Assembly: GCA_963711465.1 (NCBI GenBank)
Contig: CAVQEG010000002.1
Coordinates: 186,001 to 250,000, forward strand
From: CAVQEG01 sp963711465
GTDB lineage: Bacteria > Bacteroidota > Ignavibacteria > OLB7
Direction of reading: 5' to 3'
Length of the DNA stretch: 64,000 bases
The first letter of the stretch is position 1. Each line of letters begins with the position of its first letter. Position numbers and translations under genes: made by a program. A model generated the notes under the pieces. That model saw nothing but the letters and a program-made list of their open reading frames with translations. It had not been told where the DNA came from and searched no databases. This document shows positions 8,502 to 16,999 of this stretch, one piece after another.

Positions 8502-8939
8502 TCATTCCTCGACTTCGGGCGGCGGCGGCTCCGCGCGCGGCGGCTCGGGAATGTTGCGACCAAGCCAGCCGGCGAACATCATCGATGCCGCACCCACCAC
8601 CAGCACGAGCCAGCCCCAGGAGAAGGTGACCTCTGCGACGCGACCCGCCATCTTCGGATCGGCGGCAGCGCTTCGCAGATTCGTAATGAACGTGGCCAGG
8701 CTGAGCACGATGAGCAGGAGCGCAAGCCCGGCGATGAACATCAGTCGGCGATAGCGGCCGACGAGCGTGAGGATTATCGAGCCGAGCGCGAGGAGTATCA
8801 GAATGATTCCCGGAGCGACGCCGCCCCCGGTCGAGAGCATGCTCATCGGACCGAACTGCGGGTGGATCGCCAATGGGGAAAACACACCGAGTATGAGGAG
8901 GACGGCGCCGGCGACGCCGAGAATCTGAAGCCGTTGCAC
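8502..8939 (-). CDS. Small integral membrane protein, unknown function
   Basis: A 145-aa protein with four predicted transmembrane helices: LQILGVAGAVLLILGVFSPL (about 4-25), GVAPGIILILLALGSIILTL (about 40-60), RLMFIAGLALLLIVLSLATF (about 65-85) and SWGWLVLVVGAASMMFAGW (about 106-125). It ends in a Pro/Glu-rich cytoplasmic-looking tail (PEPPRAEPPPPEVEE). A hydrophilic loop rich in Ala/Arg lies between helices 3 and 4. No named family is recognised. It converges on the methyltransferase gene. Confidence 0.7.
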   Translation of the reverse strand: MQRLQILGVAGAVLLILGVFSPLAIHPQFGPMSMLSTGGGVAPGIILILLALGSIILTLVGRYRRLMFIAGLALLLIVLSLATFITNLRSAAADPKMAGRVAEVTFSWGWLVLVVGAASMMFAGWLGRNIPEPPRAEPPPPEVEE

Positions 8940-9094
8940 GAGGTTGGATCGCTGAGTGAGAGTGGGGTCCGGCAGGGAACGAATTGCCTGAGATCGTTGA
9001 ATTCCCCTGTGATTCGCACGGGACGGACGGTACCGGCCGGCGAGGAGGTGCGCTCAATCTAGCGATCCGTCAGGGCACCGCCAGATGACACCAT

Positions 9095-9126
9095 GGTGGA
9101 TATCCTGTGGATAACGATGTGGAAAA
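9095..9126. promoter_or_regulatory. Cluster of DnaA-box-like 9-mers
   Basis: TGTGGATAA at 9106-9114 is the exact reverse complement of the consensus DnaA box TTATCCACA. TGTGGAAAA at 9118-9126 is a one-mismatch box in the same orientation. GGTGGATAT at 9095-9103 matches 7 of 9. The starts are 11-12 bases apart, about one helical turn, in a non-coding region. This could be a DnaA-regulated site or part of a replication origin; no dnaA, dnaN or AT-rich unwinding element is seen beside it. Confidence 0.45.
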
Positions 9127-9666
9127 GATGTTGGAAGCTTTTTGTTGCCCCGGCCTGCTCCGGCGGGTAGTTTGACGCCCGGCACTTCCCCCGTCGACAT
9201 CGCACCGGCATTGCCGGGCCCCCAGCGTCGCGCACACCAGCGGCGAAGGCGATGTCCCCGACGGCATTCCGACTCGGATCTGCAGCAGCCCAGAGCGGCC
9301 GCCTACGCTCCGCTCCGGCCCTACGCCGCCGAACGCACTCTCGGTCGTCCGACCGTTGAGGTCCACAGCACAGCACATTTTCTAGTCAGCGGGAGGCCTG
9401 CACAGGCACTTCTCACTCCGGGTCCTCGGCGGGGCATCGCTCCGCCACCGACCATGTTCGATTGCGCCAAGCAGGTGCTTTCCGACAGGGTCTCGAGCAT
9501 CGGCTTGGGTTCAGCTCGCCGATCCCCGGCACCGCTCGGACGTCCGTCCGGATGTCCATCACCGGTCGCGGCGGTCAGCTTCCGTTTCGGGAGCAGCACC
9601 GCCCGGGCCGTGTGTTCTGCTACGGCGCACGAGCGGTGCCATGTTCACACACGTGTTCCTGAACGT

Positions 9667-9714
9667 ATTCGACCCCTGTACCGCGTCCGCGCGGAGCAGG
9701 GGTCGAATTGTTTT
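9667..9714 (+). terminator. Intrinsic terminator, plus strand, no assigned gene
   Basis: ATTCGACCCCTG at 9667-9678 pairs perfectly over 12 bp with CAGGGGTCGAAT at 9697-9708, and is followed by TGTTTT. The loop is 18 bases and GC-rich. It stops rightward transcription, yet both neighbouring genes run leftward. Confidence 0.75.
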
Positions 9715-9786
9715 GCGTCCGCCGCCCGTTTGATTTCCCCGCGACCGATCACAAGTTCGGACCCCTTCACCCGGGCTCTCGATCCC

Positions 9787-12700
9787 TCACCGCACGACGT
9801 TAAGTCGCTCGGTGCGTACCTCCGCTCCCGCACCGATCGCCACGATGTAGGCGCCCGACGCCATCGATGTCGTCTCGATCGGAAGCACGTGGTCGCCGGC
9901 CGTCAGCTGGCCGAGCGGAATTCGTGTTACCGCCCGCCCCTGCACGTCGTACACCGTCACCGTCACCTCCGATGCCGCCGACAGACGGTAGCGTACCGTC
10001 GTCAGTCCCGACGTCGGATTCGGCTCCAGCCGCATCGACTCGATCTCACGCGCGCGCGAACCCGTCGCCGGCGCTTCGACCGATGCGGCAAAATCCGAGA
10101 TGTCGCTCGGACACCCCTGCCAGCCGCGCGCGTCGAACGCAATCATGTATACGCGGAACAGTCCGCCCGAGCCGAAGTCGACGACCGCATCGCTCTGGTT
10201 GCTGTATGGCAGCGCCCGGATCGAGTCGTGTCCCTCCACGTCGATCGCGTGGATCGCATAGCCCACCGCCGTCGAATCCGTGCTCGGTGTCCACGTGAAG
10301 CGCAGGACGTTCCCCGTCACCTTCGTCGCCTGAATGTTCGTCGGTGGTGGAAGAATGCTCTTCACGTTGGCCACCTCGTTCGGCGCGTACGCCTGGCTCA
10401 TCTGGTCGCTCGCCGCAAGCGTCGCGTAGACGTGGTAGGTGCAGTCGGGCAGCGAGTCCGGCGGGTCATAGATGAACATCCCGTCCGAAGCCGGTACGCG
10501 GCCGATGAGGAACCCGTCGAATCCATCCCCGTTGTTGTCCACGTTGATGTCCACCTCGTCTCCCTGCGTCGAACCGCTCGCATCCCACCGCACAATGATC
10601 TTGTCGGCCTCGTTGTCCGCCGTGATCGAGAACGGGCGTGGTTTCGTCACTCCGAAGAAGTCGACCGAATCCGTCGGCGCCGGATTCTCAACACCAAGTA
10701 TCCACTCTCCCACCATCGGATCGATTACCGTCCAGAACGCCTTGTGACCGTCGGCCGACGTGTCGTAGCGAACGCCGTTCTCCCCCGCGACACGCGTCGC
10801 TCCGGTCGGATCGATCAGCATCGACGCCGGAACGCGATCCGCGCTCGAGAGCCGAACCACGAGCCGCATCGTCATCGAGTCGACCGAGACCGTGTCGAAC
10901 GCCGTCGATGACAGCGTCCGCGGCAGCATCGACGCCGCGCGGTACAGTGGCAGACTCGCTCCGGCTGCCGGAAGAATTCCCCTGCGATCGTGACCGTCGC
11001 GCACCGTCGCGTTCAGCGGCACCGTGCCGTCGCCGATGTCGATGAACCCGTCGTCCCCGAATTCCTTCGTGAGATCGAGCACGAAATGAATTCGCCCCAG
11101 CGCATTGTATGGATCGGGAGAACCGGTCATATCGAGGTTGGCGGTGATCTTCTTCTGCCGCAGCACGATCTGTCCCGCCGCCAGCGTGTGCGGCAGTCTG
11201 ATGATCGAATTCACCCAGTCGAAGGGCCACCCCGATCCGATGTCGGGAATCGTCACGTCACCGGCGATCGACGCCGTCACGTCCGCGACGGGACTCCAGA
11301 CGAACTGCGCACTCTGCGACCCGCTGATCGCGTAGGCCGTCCCGCCGAGATTGCCCGCCTTGATCGTCCCGCTGAATCCGACCGATGCGTTGAGATCCAG
11401 CGTACCGGTGACTGTCCCGAGCGCCTGCCACTTGCCGGTCACCGGCGTCTTGACCAAGCGCACGGCGCCCGCATAGGTGAGCTTCAGCGGATGCTGATAG
11501 GTGCCGTCGAGATCGATCTCCAGCAGGTCCGGACTTGCATTGGAGACGAGCGTGCCGCCGGAGGTGAATTTGAACGGCGCCACGCGCAGCCCCGAGACCG
11601 CCGCACGCAGCCCCTTCAATGCCAACGGCGTGGTGCCCAACGGAATCGCCTTCGCCAGATCGACGCGTCCGGAGATGGCGTTGACACCGCCGTCGACCAG
11701 TCCGAGTCCCGCTCCGAAGGTGGCGATCGGCGTCTTGAGACTCGCGGCGATGTCGAGCGAGTCGCGCGGCGTCGAGTAATTCAGAGAAAAGTTCGTGATG
11801 CAGAAATTCGGAGCGACGCCGACCTGCTGCGTCTGAAAGCTGAGATTCTGCAGCCCCGCGTTCGTCACTTCGAATCCGAGAATCACCTTCGACGTGTCGA
11901 ACTGCGTGTTCGCATCGGCGACGCAGAGCGTCGTGAAGCTGGGAAGTCGGAATCCCACCTTCATCTTCAGTCCGGTCGCATTGACGCCGTTGATGAAGGA
12001 GAACTCTTCGATGGAGAACGGCAGACCGAAGATGTGTGTCGCACCGCTGCTGATGAGATTGTTCAGCGGTGCGGTCAGAATGCCGCAGCGGGGTTCGAAT
12101 CGACGCGCCCCCTGCCAGAGCACGAAATCACCCGTCGTTCCCCCGGGGAGCGTCACCTGTGGCAGATAGAGGCGGCCGTCGACGTCGACCTTCTCGACAC
12201 CCGTCGTGGTATCGATCTGCATCGACCCGTCGAACTTGAGAATTCCATTGAGCGTGATCGTGCCGCTGGTACGGATCGTATTCAGCCCGCCATCCTCCCA
12301 CTTGTTGCCATCACCGGCGTCGAACATGATCATCGGCAGGCCGTTGCACTGCAGCGTCCAGATCTGCAGGGTCGAATCGACGCGGACCGTTCGGCCGATG
12401 GTATCGCTGGGATCGAAGTCGGGATGCGACGCCCAGAAGGTGAGGCCGTAGCTCCCGGTATCGGTGCCGACCGGCGCAATGACGCGCCAGCTGGCGCCAC
12501 CGGTGTCGTTGGTAGTGCCGACGACCTGATTGAACGCGACCTGCAGCGAATCGCGCACGCGCACCTCGGCGCCCTGCACCGGCTGATCGCTGGGATCGCG
12601 GACCGTGATGGTGAACGTCGTCGTATCGCCCGGCTTCATCCGGATCGTTCCCTCGGGCCTGACGATCAGCCGGAGATTCTGCGGCTGATGAACGGTGAAC

Positions 12701-13167
12701 ACACCGCTGCGAATCTTGTAGGTGACCTCATCGCCGGAGCTGAGGAACGAAGTACAGTTGAAGGAGAAGGTGCCCTCGATGAGTCCCTGCGCACTGTCCC
12801 AGGTGGTGACCGAGATGGAACCGGACGTGCTGTTGCAGATACTGTCACGGGAGAAATTCTGCCACGAGGCGTCGTTGGTGCCGACGGTGTAGTCGCCGGT
12901 CCCATGGAAGCTCGTGAGCAGCAGATCCAGGATGCGGATGCGGCCGGCATCGTTGACGAATCCCCGGATCTCCATCACACCGCCGGCAAGCCGGTAGGTG
13001 GCCGAATCGGTTTCACGGGCGCCCGGATTGCCGGTACCGAACGCGACGGTGAAGCTCATGTGGTTGGCCGTCTGCGCCGAGGCCGGCGGGGCGGCGACGG
13101 CAAGGCCGAGCGCGACCGCGGCGAACGTCGCCACGGCGCGCATGAGGTCGAGTGCACGCGAGGTCAT
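9787..13167 (-). CDS. Large secreted protein with T9SS type A sorting domain
   Basis: A protein of about 1126 aa. The start at 13167 (MTSRALDLMRAVATFA) gives a signal peptide ending PPASAQ; an in-frame ATG at 13143 is possible. Residues about 180-280 include an Ig-like/invasin-like domain (GTIRMKPGDTTTFTITVRDP, VGTTNDTGGASWRVIAPVGT). The middle is long repetitive beta-rich sequence. A fibronectin type III-like module follows near 930-1020 (PPPTNIQATKVTGNVLRFTW, DVEGHDSIRALP). The last 85 residues have the hallmarks of a T9SS type A sorting signal: MRLEPNPTSGLTTVRYRLS, VTVTVYDVQGRAVTRIPLG and GAYIVAIGAG, ending RTERLNVVR. It is therefore probably exported through T9SS and attached to the surface or released. 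The cargo's activity is not recognisable. Confidence 0.8.
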   Translation of the reverse strand: MTSRALDLMRAVATFAAVALGLAVAAPPASAQTANHMSFTVAFGTGNPGARETDSATYRLAGGVMEIRGFVNDAGRIRILDLLLTSFHGTGDYTVGTNDASWQNFSRDSICNSTSGSISVTTWDSAQGLIEGTFSFNCTSFLSSGDEVTYKIRSGVFTVHQPQNLRLIVRPEGTIRMKPGDTTTFTITVRDPSDQPVQGAEVRVRDSLQVAFNQVVGTTNDTGGASWRVIAPVGTDTGSYGLTFWASHPDFDPSDTIGRTVRVDSTLQIWTLQCNGLPMIMFDAGDGNKWEDGGLNTIRTSGTITLNGILKFDGSMQIDTTTGVEKVDVDGRLYLPQVTLPGGTTGDFVLWQGARRFEPRCGILTAPLNNLISSGATHIFGLPFSIEEFSFINGVNATGLKMKVGFRLPSFTTLCVADANTQFDTSKVILGFEVTNAGLQNLSFQTQQVGVAPNFCITNFSLNYSTPRDSLDIAASLKTPIATFGAGLGLVDGGVNAISGRVDLAKAIPLGTTPLALKGLRAAVSGLRVAPFKFTSGGTLVSNASPDLLEIDLDGTYQHPLKLTYAGAVRLVKTPVTGKWQALGTVTGTLDLNASVGFSGTIKAGNLGGTAYAISGSQSAQFVWSPVADVTASIAGDVTIPDIGSGWPFDWVNSIIRLPHTLAAGQIVLRQKKITANLDMTGSPDPYNALGRIHFVLDLTKEFGDDGFIDIGDGTVPLNATVRDGHDRRGILPAAGASLPLYRAASMLPRTLSSTAFDTVSVDSMTMRLVVRLSSADRVPASMLIDPTGATRVAGENGVRYDTSADGHKAFWTVIDPMVGEWILGVENPAPTDSVDFFGVTKPRPFSITADNEADKIIVRWDASGSTQGDEVDINVDNNGDGFDGFLIGRVPASDGMFIYDPPDSLPDCTYHVYATLAASDQMSQAYAPNEVANVKSILPPPTNIQATKVTGNVLRFTWTPSTDSTAVGYAIHAIDVEGHDSIRALPYSNQSDAVVDFGSGGLFRVYMIAFDARGWQGCPSDISDFAASVEAPATGSRAREIESMRLEPNPTSGLTTVRYRLSAASEVTVTVYDVQGRAVTRIPLGQLTAGDHVLPIETTSMASGAYIVAIGAGAEVRTERLNVVR

Positions 13168-13479
13168 GGTGCCCTTCAATGGTTGCGCGGTGCGCGCGCG
13201 CGGGCCGTGCGCCATCCGCCGTGTAGAAATGACGGTCGAAGACGACGAGGGGGAATTCGGGAGAATCAGTGTCGAGGGGTGGTCGCGATCGGTTCGTGCG
13301 CCGGGGGCAATCGGTGCGCTGACGCGGGCGAACCGGAGGCAGCGGCGGAAATTAGACAGGCGGTGGTTCTACAGCAACGAGGACTTGCTTGATCGCGGCG
13401 ATACTTCACTCGATATTCGCAGGCCTCAACACTCCTCCCGACCTCGACACACTCATCAAATCCCACATGGGAGGGCACA
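13168..13479. other. Divergent intergenic region
   Basis: About 310 bases between the large minus-strand secreted-protein gene and the small plus-strand isomerase-like gene. A short GC-alternating run (GCGCGCGCGGGC near 13192) is the only noticeable feature. No RNA gene or clear hairpin is seen; promoters in both directions are presumed. Confidence 0.35.
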
Positions 13480-13797
13480 GTGAAGTTCTTAGTTGTCATG
13501 ACCAGCCGCACGCCACCGCCACCGGAAATGCTGCCGAACATCATGGCGGGAATGCTGCACTGGATCGAACAGTACCAGTCGAAGATGGATGGCATCTTCG
13601 GCTTTGCCGGCATCCAGGGCGGCTGCGGTATCGTCAATGTGGACACGGCCGACGAGCTCGACGAGATCATGGTGCGCAATCCGTTCACGCCGTTCTCCGA
13701 GACGCGGGTCTACCCGCTGACCGATCTGAAGGGGTCGATCAATCGGAACCAGGAGGTGATGGCGGAAATGACCGCGACGATCAACGGGCACGGATGA
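13480..13797 (+). CDS. Muconolactone isomerase-like small dimeric alpha/beta-barrel protein
   Basis: A 105-aa protein starting MKFLVVMTSRTPPPPEMLPN, with GGAGG about 10 bases before the ATG. The pattern is a first beta strand (KFLVVM), a helix containing MLHWIEQYQSKMDGIFGF, then GGCGIVNVDTADELDEIMVR and NPFTPFSETRVYPLTDLKG. This beta-alpha-beta layout with a final R/E-rich strand matches the ferredoxin-like dimeric barrel of muconolactone delta-isomerase and YCII-like proteins. Many such proteins are not isomerases, so the reaction is unknown. It stands alone and is followed by a hairpin that may terminate transcription. Confidence 0.65.
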   Translation: MKFLVVMTSRTPPPPEMLPNIMAGMLHWIEQYQSKMDGIFGFAGIQGGCGIVNVDTADELDEIMVRNPFTPFSETRVYPLTDLKGSINRNQEVMAEMTATINGHG

Positions 13798-13823
13798 GCG
13801 TCGACCGAACTCGTTCCTGAAAA

Positions 13824-13852
13824 CGCCCCCGGCGACCGATCGTCCGGGGGCG
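13824..13852. terminator. GC-rich hairpin after the isomerase-like gene
   Basis: CGCCCCCGG at 13824-13832 pairs with CCGGGGGCG at 13844-13852 across an 11-base loop, 27 bases after the stop of the small isomerase-like gene. The following ATTCATAT is AT-rich but not a T-run, so termination is probable rather than certain. It may also serve the convergent OmdA-like gene. Confidence 0.5.
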
Positions 13853-13964
13853 ATTCATATCGAGGGGAATTCGGTCGGTTCGAATACACTCCTCACCGCT
13901 ACCGCGGCGATAGCCGCTGTACCCGGTTCCCCGTCACTGCGTGACAGCACGCTCCTTCGAGATC

Positions 13965-14429
13965 CTACGCCTTCACCCCCTCCGCCTCGAGCCGATCGAT
14001 CGTCGTTGCAATCCGTCGCTGCCGTGTCTGCTGACGCTTCGCCTCCTCGATCCACTGCACGTATTCGCGCTGATGCGTGTACGACAGCGCCGCGAAGCGA
14101 TCGGCCGCCACCTGCGACTGATGCAACGCCGACTGCAGATCGTCCGGAACCGTCACCACGCGCGGTTCGGTGTCCTCGCGAATGACTACCCGTACCGATT
14201 CTCCCACTCCCTTTCCGATTTTCTCCCGAATTGCCTTCAGTACAACCAGGATGTGAGTCGGACCGCCCATTCGCACGAGCGTTCCCCGGTAGAGCTCCCC
14301 ATCGATGGTCGCCTGAACCTTCACACGCTTTGCGCCGAAGGTCTCTTCCACGTCAAATGGAATTTCGACGTAGCATCCGCCGCCGCCGGCGGATCGTATC
14401 GTCGCGGTGAACTTCTTTTCCTTCGCCAT
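13965..14429 (-). CDS. YdeI/OmpD-associated family protein (DUF1905 plus OmdA-like)
   Basis: A 154-aa two-part protein. The N-terminal half (about 5-85) is a DUF1905-like beta domain: FTATIRSAGGGGCYVEIPFD, KVQATIDGELYRGTLVRMGG and HILVVLKAIREKIGKGVGES. The C-terminal half carries the bacteriocin-protection/OmdA helical motif: VPDDLQSALHQSQVAADRF, FAALSYTHQREYVQWIEEAK and RIATTIDRLEAEGVKA. Family members are usually annotated YdeI/OmpD-associated; their biochemical role is not settled. The ATG at 14429 is 75 bases downstream (minus strand) of the nickel/cobalt transporter gene's stop. Confidence 0.8.
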   Translation of the reverse strand: MAKEKKFTATIRSAGGGGCYVEIPFDVEETFGAKRVKVQATIDGELYRGTLVRMGGPTHILVVLKAIREKIGKGVGESVRVVIREDTEPRVVTVPDDLQSALHQSQVAADRFAALSYTHQREYVQWIEEAKRQQTRQRRIATTIDRLEAEGVKA

Positions 14430-14504
14430 ACGAATGCTCCTGCAGGTAATGCGTCGTCAGTGGGAAGGGGGGAACAACTGAGTCGTCGGGCTGGAATCGG
14501 GGAG

Positions 14505-15575
14505 CTATGCGACGACTTCGATGCGATCGAACTTGCGGACCTTGAAGATCACGTAGGACACGAGCCAGCTGACGACGAAGAAGCCAACGATCCAGTAGCC
14601 AAGCGTCCCGAAATTTTCGCTGATCGCGCCCACGGCACTCCAGACCGGACCCTCGAGTCCGAACTTGTCGACGATCAGTCCCAGTGCCTCCACGCCGCCC
14701 ACCACCAGTGCGGCGACCACCGACGCCAGCGTGATCGTCATGTTGTAGTACAGCTTCCGGATCGGATTGACGAACGCCCATCCGTAGGCGCCCACCATGA
14801 TCGTCGAGTCGGTCGTGTCCACCAGCAGCATGCCGGCGGTGAACAGCAGCGGGAACACCAGGATCGACCAGAGCGGCAGTCCCTGCGCGGCCTGCACCGC
14901 CGCGATACCGAGCAGTCCGACCTCCGTCGCGGTGTCGAAACCGAGACCGAAGAGCGCACCGAGCGGATACATGTGCCAGCTCCGCTCGATCAGATTCATC
15001 GCCGGACGGAGAAGACGTCCGAAAATCCCCCGCTTGTTCAGCACATCTTCCACGTCCGCGTCGCTCACGCCCCCGCCTCGCCGTGCCTTCTGAAACGCCC
15101 GGTACACCTGGAGGAACACCACGATGTTCGCCGCCGCGATTGCGAACAGAAACACCGCAGAGATCGACGTCCCAATGGTACCGCCGACGGTCTTCAGCAG
15201 ACTGAATTGATTCTGCAGCAGCACCGTCGCCAACGCAATGCCGACCGCGAGTCCGACGACGATTGTCGAATGGCCGAGCGCGAAGAAGAATCCGACTGAA
15301 ATCGGTCGGCGCTTCTGCTGCATCAGCTTCCGCGTCACATTGTCGATCGCCGCTATGTGATCGGCATCGAAGGCATGTCGCAACCCGAAGCTGTAGGCAA
15401 GTAAGGCGAGGCCCAGCAGCTCCGGCCGGTCGTGGAATTCCATCAGCGCCCACATCCAGGCGATGCAATTGAGTGCGATCAGAATGACATAGATGCCGAC
15501 GACCTTACCGCGAACACCGTCGGCACCGTCATCGAAGAGGCGTGTAATCGAACGTGTCGTCATTGGAGTTTCCAT
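14505..15575 (-). CDS. NiCoT-family nickel/cobalt permease (HoxN/NixA type)
   Basis: A 356-aa protein, close to the usual family length, with eight or so transmembrane segments. The family signature in helix II is present: SFGLRHAFDADHIAAIDNVT (the HX4DH motif). The other signatures FFFALGHSTIVV and LGFDTATEVGLLG are also intact, as is the large central cytoplasmic loop (RAFQKARRGGGVSDADVEDV). It should import Ni2+ and/or Co2+ across the inner membrane for metalloenzymes. A second ATG at 15563 is a possible start. The ISL3-type element ends 91 bases upstream and separates this gene from a truncated beta-barrel gene that was probably its operon partner, so its original transcription may be altered. 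Confidence 0.92.
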   Translation of the reverse strand: METPMTTRSITRLFDDGADGVRGKVVGIYVILIALNCIAWMWALMEFHDRPELLGLALLAYSFGLRHAFDADHIAAIDNVTRKLMQQKRRPISVGFFFALGHSTIVVGLAVGIALATVLLQNQFSLLKTVGGTIGTSISAVFLFAIAAANIVVFLQVYRAFQKARRGGGVSDADVEDVLNKRGIFGRLLRPAMNLIERSWHMYPLGALFGLGFDTATEVGLLGIAAVQAAQGLPLWSILVFPLLFTAGMLLVDTTDSTIMVGAYGWAFVNPIRKLYYNMTITLASVVAALVVGGVEALGLIVDKFGLEGPVWSAVGAISENFGTLGYWIVGFFVVSWLVSYVIFKVRKFDRIEVVA

Positions 15576-15658
15576 GTTGAACGAGACCCTGACCGCCCAG
15601 CCTGATGCCCGTGACCGGGTGCACGTGCCAGAGACGGACCCTGTGCGCCGGCTACGGC

Positions 15659-15666
15659 AACAAAGG
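15659..15666. repeat. Target-site duplication, left copy
   Basis: AACAAAGG directly abuts the left end of the ISL3-type element and is repeated exactly at its right end (17000-17007). An 8-bp duplication is the known size for this family and shows a simple, intact insertion. Confidence 0.9.
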
Positions 15667-15693
15667 GGCTCCTGTAAAAATCAAGTGGGTAGA
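15667..15693. repeat. Left terminal inverted repeat of the ISL3-type element
   Basis: Begins GGCTCCTGTAAAAATC and ends AAGTGGGTAGA; 21 of 27 bases are shared with the inverted right end. The transposase stop codon lies inside this repeat region. Confidence 0.85.
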
Positions 15694-16919
15694 TAGCTGG
15701 GGTTGAGCGCCGAGAAATCGAGTTTCCCGGTGAGCAAATAGGTGATGATCTCGAAGGTTTTCATTGTGCTGTACCCACGTGCCTTTCGCTTGGCTGCCTG
15801 CACGATCGAGTTGAAGCCTTCGAGGATGCCATTGGTCACCTGGGTGCGCTTCCATCGGACGATTCCGTCACGGTGCTTGCGGATGGTCCTCGCCAGCTTG
15901 ATGAATGGCTCCAGGCGACTATGCGTCGCCCAGAAGTACCACTTGTCGAGCAGCAGCTCGAAGTCCTCAACGCTCTCGGCCTCGTAGATATCCTGGAAGC
16001 TTTCGCGCAGGTGCAGTGCCCGCACGGTCTTGAGCTTCAGCGATGAGAGCTCGAGCTCCTCGATCTCGACACGCTGCTCCTGGGTGAGGTTCTGCCAGTT
16101 CTTCAGGAATGAGTAGCGCTTGCGCTTGAGGATCGGGTGCGTCTTGACTTCCGATCGACGCACCTGATCGACGGCCTCGTTGACGAGTTTGAGCACGTGG
16201 AAGCGGTCGAAGGTCACCTCGGCGTTCGGAAGATGCTCGCTGACACCCTTGGCGTAGGCCGGCGACATGTCGGCGCTGACCGTCCGGATGTTCTCGCCAG
16301 AGCCACCGTGTGCCGTCAGGTCCTCTGCAAAGCGCTTGATCGTCTCGCTGTCCTTGCCGGGCGTGACGAAGATCGTGCGGCGCCGTTCGAGGTCGACGGC
16401 GATGGTCATGTAGTTGTGTCCACGCTTCAGCGAGGTCTCATCGACACCGACCTCGGTTACGTCGCTGAAGTCTTCGGCTTCGCGTGCGGCAGAGACGTAG
16501 CCGTTGAGAATCGCCCAGATCTTGTGGTCTGAGACGTTCGTCAATCGAGAGACTGCGTGCACGGGCATGTGCGTGGCCAGCTGTAGCAGCAGTGCCTCGA
16601 AGAGCAGTGTGAATCCGTTGCCGTGGCCCGCCCACGGCGGCGTGAGCAGTCGTTTGCCCTCGGGCGTATCCAGCCGCGGCACCCAGGCGTGCAGATGGCA
16701 CTCGTGTTCGAAGAAGTTCAGGTGGCGCCAGGTCTTCAGCTGCGTGTCGTAGGCACCGTAGTCACCTTCGACGCCGGACTCCTCGTCTCGGTAGTGGAAC
16801 TTGGCGCCTCGACGAAAGTTCAGGTAAATGTCGAGCGATTTGCGATCCGGATCGAACTCGATGCGTTCGATGTACCAGGGATCACGGAGTCCGAGCGCCT
16901 GAAAAAACAGATCTTCCAC
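15681..16919 (-). CDS. ISL3-family transposase
   Basis: A 412-aa protein, full length for the family, with a GTG start at 16919. The N-terminal part has the conserved FHYRDEESGVEGDYGAYDTQ and TWRHLNFFEHECHLHAWVPR region. An HTH follows near 115-140 (VSRLTNVSDHKIWAILNGYV). The DDE core is visible: VTEVGVDETSLKRGHNYMT supplies the first Asp, TVSADMSPAYAKGVSEHLPN the second, and near the end TQVTNGILEGFNSIVQAAKR supplies the Glu, with KRKARGYSTMKTF after it. No frameshift or stop interrupts it, so it is probably still functional. Confidence 0.95.
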   Translation of the reverse strand: MEDLFFQALGLRDPWYIERIEFDPDRKSLDIYLNFRRGAKFHYRDEESGVEGDYGAYDTQLKTWRHLNFFEHECHLHAWVPRLDTPEGKRLLTPPWAGHGNGFTLLFEALLLQLATHMPVHAVSRLTNVSDHKIWAILNGYVSAAREAEDFSDVTEVGVDETSLKRGHNYMTIAVDLERRRTIFVTPGKDSETIKRFAEDLTAHGGSGENIRTVSADMSPAYAKGVSEHLPNAEVTFDRFHVLKLVNEAVDQVRRSEVKTHPILKRKRYSFLKNWQNLTQEQRVEIEELELSSLKLKTVRALHLRESFQDIYEAESVEDFELLLDKWYFWATHSRLEPFIKLARTIRKHRDGIVRWKRTQVTNGILEGFNSIVQAAKRKARGYSTMKTFEIITYLLTGKLDFSALNPSYLPT

Positions 16920-16972
16920 GAGCGGTGCCTTTGAGGGTATGGGATGGACGACTTCGACCGCTGAAGATCGCG

Positions 16973-16999
16973 TCTACCCACTCACTTCTCAAAGGAGCC
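16973..16999. repeat. Right terminal inverted repeat of the ISL3-type element
   Basis: Reads TCTACCCACTCACTTC then TCAAAGGAGCC; it is the imperfect inverse of the left end and is followed directly by the second AACAAAGG target copy at 17000-17007. Confidence 0.85.

Larger units (their letters stand above)
8940..9786. other. Long non-coding region
   Basis: About 850 bases lie between two minus-strand genes with no convincing coding frame; several long frames exist on both strands, but they are Arg/Cys-rich and do not look like real proteins. It contains a cluster of DnaA-box-like sites (9095-9126), an 8-bp inverted repeat (GCCCGGCA at 9177-9184 with its complement at 9212-9219) and a strong plus-strand intrinsic terminator (9667-9714). 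The terminator has no coding gene on the plus strand upstream for more than 1 kb, so a non-coding transcript may end there. Confidence 0.55.
15667..16999 (-). mobile_element. ISL3-family insertion sequence, complete (1333 bp)
   Basis: The ends are imperfect terminal inverted repeats: 15667-15693 and the reverse complement of 16973-16999 agree at 21 of 27 positions, both beginning GGCTCCT and ending GTGGGTAGA inward. Perfect 8-bp direct repeats AACAAAGG flank the element. It holds one full-length transposase gene on the minus strand. Size, duplication length and transposase all fit ISL3. Removal of the element and one repeat copy restores a short spacer between the truncated barrel gene and the nickel/cobalt transporter gene. 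Confidence 0.92.

Noticed and set aside
9059..9599. Several short minus-strand frames in the long non-coding region
   Set aside because: Cys/Arg/Gly-rich composition, no start context and overlapping in different frames; more consistent with non-coding DNA.
9060..9720. tmRNA or RNase P RNA in the non-coding region
   Set aside because: None of the conserved core sequences of either RNA is present on either strand.
10990..13392. 800-codon open frame on the plus strand opposite the large secreted-protein gene
   Set aside because: It is Arg-rich with no family resemblance; the minus strand encodes a coherent protein with signal peptide and sorting domain.
13941..15299. 452-codon plus-strand frame opposite the OmdA-like and NiCoT genes
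   Set aside because: Arg/His-rich shadow of two well-supported minus-strand genes.
15576..15666. Cobalamin or nickel/cobalt riboswitch before the NiCoT gene
   Set aside because: No B12-box or recognisable four-way junction pattern; the insertion sequence sits 91 bases upstream.
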